Source: Microbotryomycetes sp. JL201 (Eukaryota; Basidiomycota; Microbotryomycetes). Taken from it: a stretch of 64,000 nt of DNA. The DNA is taken from NCBI GenBank assembly GCA_033819885.1, contig JAQYUZ010000001.1, positions 682,001-746,000 on the forward strand. Direction: 5' to 3'. This document shows positions 33,754 through 43,669 of the stretch, piece after piece (position 1 is the stretch's first letter; each line of letters starts with the position of its first letter). The notes below the pieces were generated by a model, which was not told the DNA's origin, made no database searches, and worked only from the letters and a program-made list of their open reading frames with translations. The position numbers and the translations under genes are program-made.

Positions 33754-35085
33754 TCAGTAAAACACACTGCGCGTGCAATGGTGAGGCAGTTGAGCCCGTC
33801 CTTCGGCTTCTTCCACTTTGGCGAGATCCCACAGCAAAAAATCCAACAACACGGCATTTGGTGCCTTGATCACTTGCTTAGAACAGTGTGGCTCAACACC
33901 AGAATGTTGACCTTTGAACGCCGAATTGATCGCCCGCCTGATCTCTTCAACCGCGACAATGCTCAGACACCTGATTTCAACTTCGATAGGCGATCCTTGC
34001 TTGAGCATGGTATGGCTCTTGAGAATTTCTTCTAGGTGAGGAGAGTATGTAATGGTGCCAAGCGAATGCAGTATCTGGGGGACTCTACATCGATCGATCG
34101 CATATCATCAGCTCGACAAGCCTGGAACCCAAGGGACAACGTCACCACTGACCGGTAGTCTGCAAACATTGTGATTTCATCTATATCGTCGAACCGACCC
34201 AAACCTTGACCTTGGAACGCAGCCCATGTTTCGGCGATCAAGATCTGTGCACGTTTGCGGATAAAGATGGGTCCGGGGCCGGACGCCGGGTACAATGATT
34301 TATCATCATAGCAAGGAAAGGTAGAGACAACGAGATCGACAAGCTTGAGAGCCGAATATTGGGCTTGGTCGACGAGCGTAGCAAAGCTGCCTCCGAACCG
34401 CTGCTCGACACGGGTCGTCAACAACAGTTTTGAGGGTACCGACGCAGCCAAAGCTCACTTGACACAAAATGGAACCCGTCTCTCGCAAGACTCGAATACG
34501 CTCATCGAGCAATGGCATCTCTTCGTCCTGGTCGCTCCTGAACACTCTGCGAAGCTCTTCGTCACTGGCCCGAGCGTACCAGCGCGGGTTGGTGACGTCT
34601 ACTCCTTCGTCTCTTGCACGATGTAACGCCGCTAGTAATGAAAAGTAGCCGGTGAACACTTGCTCTCGAACGGTTCGTTTTCCCGTCGTCGGATCCGTGT
34701 CGAATGCTTCTTTGCCATCGACGCCCGTTTTGTACTTGACACCGAACCTCTTTGAGTTGTCTGATTTGGACCAAAATGAAAAATTGAGCGTTGACACGAG
34801 AAAGACCCAATGCAAGAGCTCGACTGGCGGCAAACTTGTCGGTATCGGATGCAGAGGCACTGACGCCCAATCGGACGCTGTGTAGGGCGTGACTTTGAGT
34901 TTTTGTACCAGCTTTGGTCAATCAATGGGATGCCAGCTCGTAGGTCAGTCGGATGCGAGCACGTGACACGGACTTTCGCCGCTGACCTTGCGTGCCGCGC
35001 GGTCGCAGCCGTCGAGGTCAAGCTTGACGTGCTCGGCAACTTTTTCAACGGCGTAGGCACTGGTGAGAACCGGATTGCGCGACAT
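33754..35085 (-). CDS. QNG1: Queuosine 5'-phosphate N-glycosylase/hydrolase (DUF2419)
   Basis: Qng1 (human C9orf64) releases queuine from queuosine 5'-phosphate so that eukaryotes can salvage it for tRNA. Exons on minus: 35085-34987, 34911-34459, 34400-34153, 34084-33754 (376 residues). Blocks: NPVLTSAYAVEKVAEHVKLD, ELLHWVFLVSTLNFSFWS, FTGYFSLLAALHRARDEG, VFRSDQDEEMPLLDERIRVL, STFPCYDDKSLYP, KRAQILIAETWAAFQGQG, FDDIDEITMFADYRVPQILH, VEIRCLSIVAVEEIRRAI, and FLLWDLAK near the end. Length and order match the family. Presence implies the fungus scavenges queuine and should own a queuine tRNA-ribosyltransferase elsewhere. It diverges from the PIG-Y-like gene with only 84 bp between start codons. 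Confidence 0.93.
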
Positions 35086-35169
35086 GGTTGCGGGAAATGT
35101 GGATCGAAACCAACCTTGACTGCTTCAAACGTCTCGCTCACTCACGCCAAGGCTGTGCACTGTTGACAG

Positions 35170-35853
35170 ATGGCGCGACGTAAACGCGTCCAGGATCGTG
35201 TCAAGAGCAACAATGCCAACTCGATGGCATCAGCGACTGTACCTGGTCCGGCCTCGACGCCTCAGATCCATCACGCGCCGCCGCTGTTTCAACCCGAGCA
35301 CCTGTTCCCGCTCTTGAGGCCAAACGCGTCGCGCACGGCACTGTCGACCCAATCAAATGGATTGGCCGTGCCTCAAGCGAAAAGACCGTCCCTCCAGCCG
35401 TTGTCATTCGACCAAGGCGTCACTGAACAGCGAATCCTTCAACCCGACTACACACCCTCGACACCGCCACATGACGACGATTCACGCATTCACAACAGAG
35501 AAATGTATCGGTGGGGTATGGCGCTCGTAATCGTGTCGACTGCATGCTTCGTGCTGGGGTTCTGGAGCATCGCCGTCGGCCCGTTTGTTGGCCCTCAAAA
35601 CGTCTGGGTGAGACTTGTCGAATTCATAGAGACCCGACTTTTTCATCTAACAGAAACTGTCCAGCTATTGGACACTATGACGACCGACAAACATTACAAA
35701 TACCTGTTCATCCTCCTCGTGCCCGTCACGCTCTACGCCGTCATCATCAACTGGTGGGGCCTCAAGGTGAGTTTCATTGTCGAAATAGGCGCATGGATAG
35801 CCTTTCTCAATGCTCACATACATATTGGACTATAGATCTTTCGCCACGCCTGA
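35170..35853 (+). CDS. PIG-Y/Eri1-like subunit of GPI-GlcNAc transferase
   Basis: In the ER the GPI-GlcNAc transferase makes the first GPI intermediate; PIG-Y (yeast Eri1) is its small regulatory subunit. Exons 35170-35766 and 35836-35853 give 204 residues. Two membrane spans: WGMALVIVSTACFVLGFWSI and YKYLFILLVPVTLYAVIINW. The end, WWGLKIFRHA, resembles the conserved end of PIG-Y (WMGIKLFRHN type). The last exon supplies only IFRHA and the stop. The N-terminal 110 residues are hydrophilic and unconserved. The family call rests mainly on the second span and the end motif. Confidence 0.68.
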
Positions 35854-36194
35854 CCGATTCTTTTCGTTTGAGTTCGAGCACAAGACGCCGCTGCCTTTGA
35901 GGCGAGCAAACTTGCACAGCGAAGCGAAGCCACCTCGGAGCAGAGCCGAGCGACCCGCCAAATCAGTAGATGTTCGGCAGCGGTTGCTCGTCGGCGGCTT
36001 GAGGGCATGCAGCGCACAGTCACTAGCGCGGCGGCGCTGTATACAGAGCAACTATGGGGATCATAGCCGCACTCGTGTGCACGTCAGTGATGCTTCTAGT
36101 AAGGTCACGACCGCCCGAACGCCTCGCACTTCGATTCGCTCTAGAGTTTCAAGCCGTCATACATCGACATTGCGCTAGTAAAGCGATTTTACAT
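35854..36194. other. Convergent 3' region
   Basis: 341 bp between the stops of the PIG-Y-like gene and fumarase, which converge. No gene seen. Confidence 0.5.
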
Positions 36195-38130
36195 CTACTC
36201 ATCAGGGCCCAACATCAATTCCGGCCTGACCAACTTGTCAAACTCTTCGCCCGACAACATGCCCAAGCTCGTCACGGCCTCTTTCAAAGTCGTTCCCTCT
36301 TTGTGAGCCTTTTTGGCGCACTTTGCAACGTTGTCGTAGCCCAATGTAGAGTTGAGAATCGTTGCCAACATGAGTGACTCGTTCAAAAGCTTGTTGATGC
36401 GCTCTTCGTTGGCCTCGATACCGACGACGCAGTTCTTTGTGAACGACCGAGCTCCATCAGCGAGCAAACGAATCGATTGAAGCAAATTCTTGATCAAAAC
36501 GGGCTTGAACACGTTCAACTGTACATATCGGAGGGTTAAAATCACCTCAGTGTTCGAATCGCGTTCTTGACCTGTAGATCGAAGAGCGCTCACCTCAAAT
36601 TGACCGTTCGAGCCGGCGACAGAAATGGTCATGTTGTTGCCCATGACTTGAGCTGCAACCATTGTCAAAGCTTCGCACTGAGTCGGGTTGACTTTGCCAG
36701 GCATGATTGACGATCCAGGTTCGTTCTCGGGAAGAGACAATTCACCGAGACCGCAACGAGGTCCAGAACCAAGGTACCGGATGTCGTTGGCAATCTTCAT
36801 GAACGAGACTGCGATGACGTTCAATGCACCTGAAGCCTCGACAACAGCGTCGTGCGCAGCCAAGGCCTCAAACTTGTTAGGGGCAGTGACGAAAGGCAGG
36901 CCAGTAATCTTGGCAATCTCGGCTGCAACTTTCGTGTCGAAGCCTTTGCGTGTGTTGAGACCGGTGCCAACAGCAGTTCCGCCCTGCGCGAGCATCGACA
37001 ATCGGGGAAGGACAGCCTTGACGCGCTCGATGCCGTTCGCAACCTGTTGAACATAGCCAGAGAATTCCTGGCCGAGCGTCAAAGGCGTAGCGTCCTGCAG
37101 GGCAACACGCGGATCAGCTTTGAAAGCCGCAAGAGGCATCATTTATGCAGACTTGCCTGCAAGTGAGTGCGGCCGATCTTGATAATGTGCTCGAACGCCT
37201 TTTGCTTTTTCAAAAGCTCAGCGTGAAGCTCCTCCAAGGCTGGAATGAGCGAGTTTGAGATTTCTACAACAGCAGACACATGCATGGCGGTAGGGAAGCT
37301 GTCGACAGTCTCGCCTTAGCACTCCATGTGCCAGGACACGGGTGACTGGCTGGCTCACGTGTCATTTGACGATTGCGACATGTTGACATGGTCATTGGGA
37401 TGAACAGGCTTCTTGCTGCCGAGTTCTCCGCCAAGGAGCTCGATGGCACGGTTCGAAATAACCTGCGCGGGGTGAGAGGCTCAGTTGCTCGTCCATCTGC
37501 TTGAGCAAGCTTTGCACGACGAACCTCGTTGACGTTCATGTTGGTCTGCGTGCCAGATCCCGTTTGAAAAACAACAAGAGGGAAGTGATCTTGGCCAATT
37601 TTACCCGAAATAACCTGTTAAAGGTGACAAGATCAGTGGATTGGCCTGCGTCGACAGTCGAAGCTTGCGAACCTCGTCTGCCGCCTGCTTGATGGCCTCT
37701 CCGACTTTTTTATCGAGTCCATAAGTCATGTTGACTTCGGCGGCGGCCCTCTTGAGCACGGCGAACGCTTTGATGAGCGGCGCCGGCATGCGCTCTTGCG
37801 ATCCGCCGATATCAAAGTTCTGGACCGAGCTGGTTACGCAACGAGTATCGAGTCAGATTGAGGTTGACCTGCAGTGGGACGGAGGAGCGACGCTGTTTGT
37901 CGCGTGCGCGAGTGCGACAGGTGCCCCACTTGGCCCGACCAGCTCAGCCGCAGCTGGACAGCAATCACGAAGCGTCCGCTGCACGGATGAGCGGATAAAA
38001 TACTAGCGAGCACTTACCGCTGGGTTTGAGCGCCATAGTATCGGTCTGCGGGCACTTCGAGGTCGCCAAACGTGTCTCGCTCGACACGGATCTTTTGCTG
38101 TCCGGGTTGGAGAGTAGGGTACAGCGACAT
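36195..38130 (-). CDS. FUM1: Fumarate hydratase (class II)
   Basis: Interconverts fumarate and malate in the TCA cycle and, in the cytosol, in the DNA-damage response. Exons on minus: 38130-38018, 37829-37673, 37614-37525, 37462-37359, 37298-37157, 37094-36594, 36518-36195 (476 residues from MSLYP). Motifs: [79 protein letters not shown] and the signature [16 protein letters not shown]. Intron 5 starts GCAAGT, a GC-AG intron; THLQ|DATPL leaves no doubt. The frame stays open upstream to an ATG at 38406, adding 92 basic residues ([20 protein letters not shown]...) that would suit a mitochondrial presequence, so two start sites could serve two compartments. Confidence 0.95.
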
Positions 38131-38406
38131 GGCAAGGAAGAGTGTACGATGCGAGTCAGTCGAGATGTGCTTGTTGCGCGAGGCTGAAGCCGCAGCAGGC
38201 GAAGAAGAGGCAATTCCGCGCTGCTCCGACGCTCGCGAGACTTTCGAGCGCCGCGGCTCCGTGCACCTGCTGCAACTGACGATGGAACAATGCGACGAGG
38301 GCCACGTACCAAGAGTGCACTCTGTGATGCGAAGCCGCGCTGCAATGCGGGAGCTGCTTGCTTGGCGACCTACATGACGTTTCGTACCCAACCGAGCAAG
38401 TTCCAT

Positions 38407-39049
38407 GGATGCCGGTACAGCGCGCAAGCAGAAATGATATGTACAGGCCTGTGTCAGCAGCTGGCCCTTTCAAATTAATTGAACATGACTGACGTTGGCG
38501 GATCGAGACAACATGGTGCGCGCCGGATGAGACAGAAAAAGCGATCGCCTGCTCGGATCCAGTTGAGCGACTGCAGAAAGGTATTGCGCGAGGTCGCGGC
38601 TCCCGTCCAGCGACTTGCAGCAGATACATCCAATCTTTTGTGCCTCTACCTGCCTTTTGTATTGGCCGGCTGGCTGCATCTTATACGGTGAGCTCGGGCC
38701 TCTCGCGTGATGAACGATACCCGAAATTGCCAAAAATTTTCGAGTGGATCATCAGTGTAAGGAAGCAACAGCCGGACAGCCAGATGTTGTCGAGCCATGA
38801 AGGAAGCGACGGTGACTGTGGCGCCCAGACTTGCGGCTTTTGACTTGTCATCAAAAGCTGCCCGGCTCATCTGCCCGAAGATCTCATCACTCTCACTCGC
38901 GTATCTGGCCTTCGTCAAGCCCTGACGAGCTCGTTCGGGCCTTTGTACCGCTCAGTGTGCGCCTCGCCAGCCCGCCAAGCTGTCGTCGTCAACCGCTAGT
39001 CGGCCGCTGCGGCGGACCGACCCACGCCGAGTATGTCTCGTGCACTTGC
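38407..39049. other. Divergent region between fumarase and VPS68
   Basis: About 640 bp. It should hold both promoters and the unresolved first exon of the VPS68-like gene. No other gene seen. Confidence 0.4.
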
Positions 39050-39878
39050 CCAAGATCAGCTTAGGACCTCGCAAGCGCGAATTTCTGGTCTACTTTTCGG
39101 GCGCGCTCGTGAGTGACGTTACCTCTGCTGCCCACCGACGCTGCTAATGTGCCCAACACTCTTGACCTGCTTACATGTCACACAATTCAAGTTCGCACTC
39201 GGATGGTGGTTCTTTCTCGATGCCGCGATCTCGTCAAAGCACGCAGAGCCGCTCGCTGACCCCGGACCGTACGACCCCGTGCCCGTGCGCGTCTCATTCA
39301 GCGACTGGACGCCCGGATTGTGCTCAACGTTGGGTATGATCATCGTCAACTTGATCGACAAGGCTCAACTCGTGTCGGATGACGGCGACGGCGGCATCAA
39401 TTGGAGTGACGCCAGCTGGGGCTCGGGCGGCGTCGCATGGCGCGCTCGACTGTTCCTGTTTGTCGGTTTTGCATTGATGGCAGGTGGAATGGCGGGCAGC
39501 GTGGTCAGTCCTCACCTCGAGAAAGTCGAGCTGCAGCTATTGCTTGACTAATCCGCTCTCTCTTCTCTCCGTCTGTCATGTATACAGACGGTTCTCGTCA
39601 TCAAGTACGTTATTCCATCGTATCCATTCAACTTTGGGACACAATGGGGCATAGCCAACGTCCTCCAAAGCGGTGAGCGGGTCACATTGGGGTCATCGAG
39701 ACCGAAACCGGAAGAGCTGACTCTTGTCGACCTCAGTTCTGATCATGCTCAGCGCCATCGTTCTCTGGGTCGCACAGAATGCTGAAAGCGAGTACGAATA
39801 CAACTTGCAAATTGTAAGCTTCCGCTTTCTTGCGCTTTCCGGCCTAAAGCTGACAGCAATGATTGACCGCGATAGTGA
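39050..39878 (+). CDS. VPS68: VPS68/TMEM50-family membrane protein (5' end unresolved)
   Basis: Vps68 is a small four-span protein acting with Vps55 in endosome-to-vacuole traffic; animal relatives are TMEM50A/B. Supported exons: about 39050-39108, 39192-39503, 39588-39672, 39737-39813, 39876-39878. Blocks: PRKREFLVYFSGALFALGWW, VSFSDWTPGLCSTLGMIIVN, WRARLFLFVGFALMAGGMAG, QWGIANVLQSVLIMLSAIVL, and the diagnostic end WVAQNAESEYEYNLQI. The final intron (62 bp, GTAAGC...GATAG) is followed directly by TGA, so the last exon adds only the stop codon. No ATG lies in frame ahead of the first exon before a stop at about 38924, so translation must begin in a further upstream exon; the left coordinate is approximate. 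Confidence 0.85.
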
Positions 39879-39972
39879 TTCGTTCTGAGCTGGTTATTGC
39901 ATGTACCTTGCTTTCCTTTCTAGCCCCCAATGTCGCAATATACTACAGGGTGTGCCACGTCGAGGCGTGAAT

Positions 39973-42341
39973 TTATTCAAACACATAGATGCCTGCGCCA
40001 GCTTCTGGCTTTGTCGCAAAGCATGCGTCCTCCATTTGCTCTTCTGTCAAGTCTGGAAACTTTTTCGCAAAGTACCCTTGCCGAATGGCTTGAATAAAAT
40101 CCTTGACTTTGGGCTCTGGCACGAGCGACACGGTCGCGCCACCCCAACCAGCACCTGAGATCAAACGCATTCGTCAGCCCGCGTCACGATACCTCAGCCG
40201 TCCGTGACATTCACCTGTTATACGGCTTCCGTATGCTCCACTCTTTCTCGCCAAAGCCGTCATTTCGTCCAGTTCTGGGCAAGAGCAGTCGGCGTCCTTT
40301 TGACTGCTTTCCATAGAAGCGTTCATCAAGTCGCCAAGCTGCTGAAGAACTTCGGATGAATCCAAAGTCGTGCCGTCACCCGACGTCGCCGTCTTTAGCA
40401 AGTCGCAAAATTCGTGCACTCGCAGCGCTTCAGAGAACTGCACATGATATCCGAAAGTGTCAGCATGCCGTGAAGCCTGCTGAAAAAGAGTGCAAGCAAG
40501 CCAGCCAGAGACTGACAACATGGCGGGCTCGCGACCAGATTCGCAGTTTGCCCCCGATCGGCTCCACCTCTTGCTCGCCGACAACCTCGTCCTGCAACTC
40601 TTTCAAGTCTCGATCAAGTTTGCTCGCGACCTCTTCCCATGTCATACCGTCCTCCATACCAGGACCGCCAAGTTCTTTTCCAGCCAGATGAAGCATCGTC
40701 TTGAGTTCATGAATTTTCGTCGCTGCAGACGGAGGAAGAGGCGACGAAGGGTGCGCAGGAGCTGTCGAAATATCGGGAGGAGATTGTGTTGGTAATTCTG
40801 TTCCTTTACGTAAGGGTCCATGCTGCTGAGGTGGCGTTGCAAAATACATCGCCAGAACCATCTGCAAGTCCAGAGGCGGCGAATGAGCAGTGCGAGACGG
40901 TAAGTTGAGAGCCTTGTGCAACAGAAGCGCTGCGAGGCGTGTCTCGACTACCTGCAGAAAGCCATTCAGTCACTGTAGAACCTTGACAACTCGCTCAAGA
41001 CTCGCCCGTAGATTGTAGCAAAATTTAGCCGTCAGCTTCTTGTTGGACGTGACGAGCGTATTAGCGATAACGAATGATATGCGAGGATTTGTCTCTGGCA
41101 GAGGGATGGCGTGAGCTTGAAGTTTAGGCACAAAGTCACTGCAAGAAAGACAACGTGTCAGCCGAAGTGAGTGCCTCAGCTGTCCCCGGCACTTTCATGT
41201 GCAGCAAATGCAATGGTTTTGAAAAGACGGATGCAGTTTGATCCATTCCGCCAGAATTAACGCCGACAAGACGTTCTATCGAGATGTGAGCATTCAGAAG
41301 TGCTGACGGGGCGTAGCACGACTGCGACTTACCGCTCTCGATGGCTACTTCTGTCACAGCCCGCCTCGCAACCATGTCAAGTCCTTCTCGGCGGCCCACG
41401 ACCTCTAGCATCGTAATGGCGCTGGCTGTCGTCATAGCCGACGATGAGCTGAGCCCTGATCCCTCGGGAACGGTGCCCCAGACTTTGACCAGAAGTAATT
41501 CTGGCGCTTGTTTCGACTGTCTTTTGGCAGGATGATCATGCATATGCTTTAGAATGCCCTGAGAAACGACAGCACGACATCAGTGTCGATGCGCCGAGCA
41601 ATCTGAAACAGGTTCTTCCAAAAAATGACCGACCTTTGTGCCCGCGATAAAGTACGAGCTCCAATGGTGGTCTTGAGGCAATGAGAGCTGTGAGCCACTC
41701 GAATACACGTCCACCTCGAAATGAGTGTCGGTGTACTTTTCATCGACGTTGCGGAGGACTACGACGGTCCTGCCTGCTTGTGAAGGCTTTGGCAGATTGT
41801 CTGTTGAGCTCGGAGAGGTTGAATATGCAATCAGGACATCGCGCTCGACTGCGGCGGGCAAGACGGAGCTGCGTGTGACCGAGAATGAGGCGAGCGTCGC
41901 GAGTGGCACAACGACGTCAGTTGCGAGTCGTCTACTGAGCTGGCGCCCACTTACAAGCCGCAGTAGTCGATGTGGTCGCCTGTAGGAGCACTTGAGCATC
42001 AGTCTCGAGGTGGTTGGCGGGCTGCAGCAGGCGCGTGCACGGCGCAAGCGAGGTCTGAACCCCACTTGGCCCCTAGCGACTTCAACGCCCAGCCCCGGCC
42101 CACGCACCTATAATGTTGACTCGGCCAGGTGCACGAGTAACCTTTTGAGGTTTGACGCCATAGTCACGCTCAAAGGACCGGGCGAGCTCGTCCCAACGCT
42201 GACCCTGCGTCGCGAGCGAGGTTGGCGTGTAGACTTGGTCGAGCGATGTCGCCAACGGTATAGGATTGTGAGGCACTGTCACGCATCGTAGATCATGTCA
42301 ACAGCCCAACTCGGTCCAGATCCGCCGACTGGTGACCTACT
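39973..42341 (-). CDS. GAL1: Galactokinase (GHMP kinase)
   Basis: Phosphorylates galactose, the entry to the Leloir pathway. Coding exons on minus: 42341 (one base), 42275-42108, 41979-41955, 41868-41634, 41558-41333, 41275-41191, 41138-41006, 40951-40517, 40437-40215, 40154-39973 (570 residues). Motifs: [20 protein letters not shown], the ATP loop GTVPEGSGLSSSSAMTTA, GVNSGGMDQTASV, SFVIANTLVTSN, RARHVFSEALRVHEF and the C-terminal TGAGWGGATVSL. The frame has no ATG; splicing a 65-bp GTAGGT...GACAG intron makes ATG from A|TG and gives MPHNPIPLATSLDQVY, like ascomycete galactokinases. Two introns need GC donors: 41005 (GCGAGT) and, less typical, 41190 (GCCGGG); both restore conserved sequence (NLR|VVE and KV|DFVPKL). 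Confidence 0.93.
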
Positions 42342-42543
42342 CTCGTTTCGGCAGCAGCGAAAGAAGGATCAGGAGACTTTGCAGAATAGACATGCCTTCG
42401 AATGCAAGTCGATGTGATTTGGCTTGAGAATAGTCTTACCTTACAGTGTGTGAATCTATCTTTATCTGGGGTCGCTGGCGCCGAATACATGTCACGTGAC
42501 CCGGGGTTTTCTTCTCCCTTCATCCACCAGCTCTCGGCAAGCA

Positions 42544-43290
42544 ATGGACACCTCAAAGGGCTCCTCTGCTGCGCTTCGATCTCTCAGTCAGGGCACATCG
42601 CATCAAGCTCACCGCGACCGTGAAGCCCGGCCGTCGAGCTCGGATGCTGCGGCGTCGTCGTTCAGGCAGCATAAGCAATGGCCAGCTGCAGGAGGCGGCA
42701 CGGATGAAGACTTTGGACGCTTCGTGAATGGCTCAACCAGCTTCGACGTGGCAAACGTTCCCGCACGTTGGCAAGGTGACAATCGACCTGGCGCGAACCA
42801 CGCTCGAACGAATCAAATCGGAACAAGGCAGGACGGGCAGGATGTACAAGCTCTACTCTCGGGGCAAGCAGCTATGACGGAGGCAATTTATGGCGATTGG
42901 CAGACACAGCTCGAGCAGTCACAATTGGCTAATCATCAGCGAGACTCTGCCATGCCTCGCGATCCTCCGGCGTCAGAATGGGATCGTAGCAAAGGAAAAT
43001 CACGTGCCGACAGTGAACTGTCGGACTCGGAATCGGAGCTGGTGGCGTCAGTATCTTCGCTCGAGTTGGCCGACCGCGAATACTTGAGATCGCTGCTCGC
43101 TCAACCTGAATCTTCGTCCATCAAAATCTATCTTGAACAAGGAACATACACGGACGATGTTTACGGAATGACTCCGGCAATTCAACGAGTGCTGGATCAA
43201 TCCAGGGCCGGGATAGAGCCGACGAGTGAAGGTAGAGCACTGGCAGTCAGACGATTAGCCATGGTTCTGCGACATGTCGACGGAAAATAG
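42544..43290 (+). CDS. Hypothetical protein, intronless
   Basis: Not recognised. A single 248-residue frame from the ATG at 42544. The first 60 residues are disordered (Ser/Ala/Gln/Arg). Segments that look conserved in style: TDEDFGRFVNGSTSF, AAMTEAIYGDWQTQLEQSQL, an acidic-Ser patch SELSDSESELVASVSSLELA, then a helical C-terminal part DREYLRSLLAQPESSSIKIY and ALAVRRLAMVLRHVDGK. No signal peptide or membrane span. It diverges from galactokinase with 202 bp between, so the two may share regulatory sequence. One of few intronless genes here. Confidence 0.6.
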   Translation: MDTSKGSSAALRSLSQGTSHQAHRDREARPSSSDAAASSFRQHKQWPAAGGGTDEDFGRFVNGSTSFDVANVPARWQGDNRPGANHARTNQIGTRQDGQDVQALLSGQAAMTEAIYGDWQTQLEQSQLANHQRDSAMPRDPPASEWDRSKGKSRADSELSDSESELVASVSSLELADREYLRSLLAQPESSSIKIYLEQGTYTDDVYGMTPAIQRVLDQSRAGIEPTSEGRALAVRRLAMVLRHVDGK

Positions 43291-43669
43291 CTGTGTATGC
43301 TGCATTGGCAAGGCTATCAGCCCTGTGCTCATCAAAGTTCCGTGTGTTTCAGCAATGCCATTTTGATATGCAGTGTGTCTGAAGAGATAAGGTAGTACCG
43401 CGACAATTTTTTGTACTCATTCAATCGCTCACAGGCAGACTTGACAAATGCATATATGCAGAGCTTCGGCCGGATCGCGTATCGCGCCCCCACCGGACCC
43501 GCTTGTCTCCCTTACGCCTCAGCACAGGCTTACACGACGCCACGACGTCCGGCATATAGAGCCAAAGATTTCCAAGAGGCTCTCTTGAAGCTCGCTTTTG
43601 AGATTTGCTCACTCGACAGTCAATCAACTCGGCCGACGATCCGGCCTACCTCACCTGAAGCTCGCCAGG

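Noticed and set aside
34085-34099. (ATCG)n short repeat in the last QNG1 intron as a regulatory site
   Set aside because: Only about three units; easily random.
41140-41192. Galactokinase intron with the GT donor at 41192
   Set aside because: It would shift the frame into an immediate stop; only the GC donor at 41190 keeps KVDFVPKL, though this donor's context is weak.
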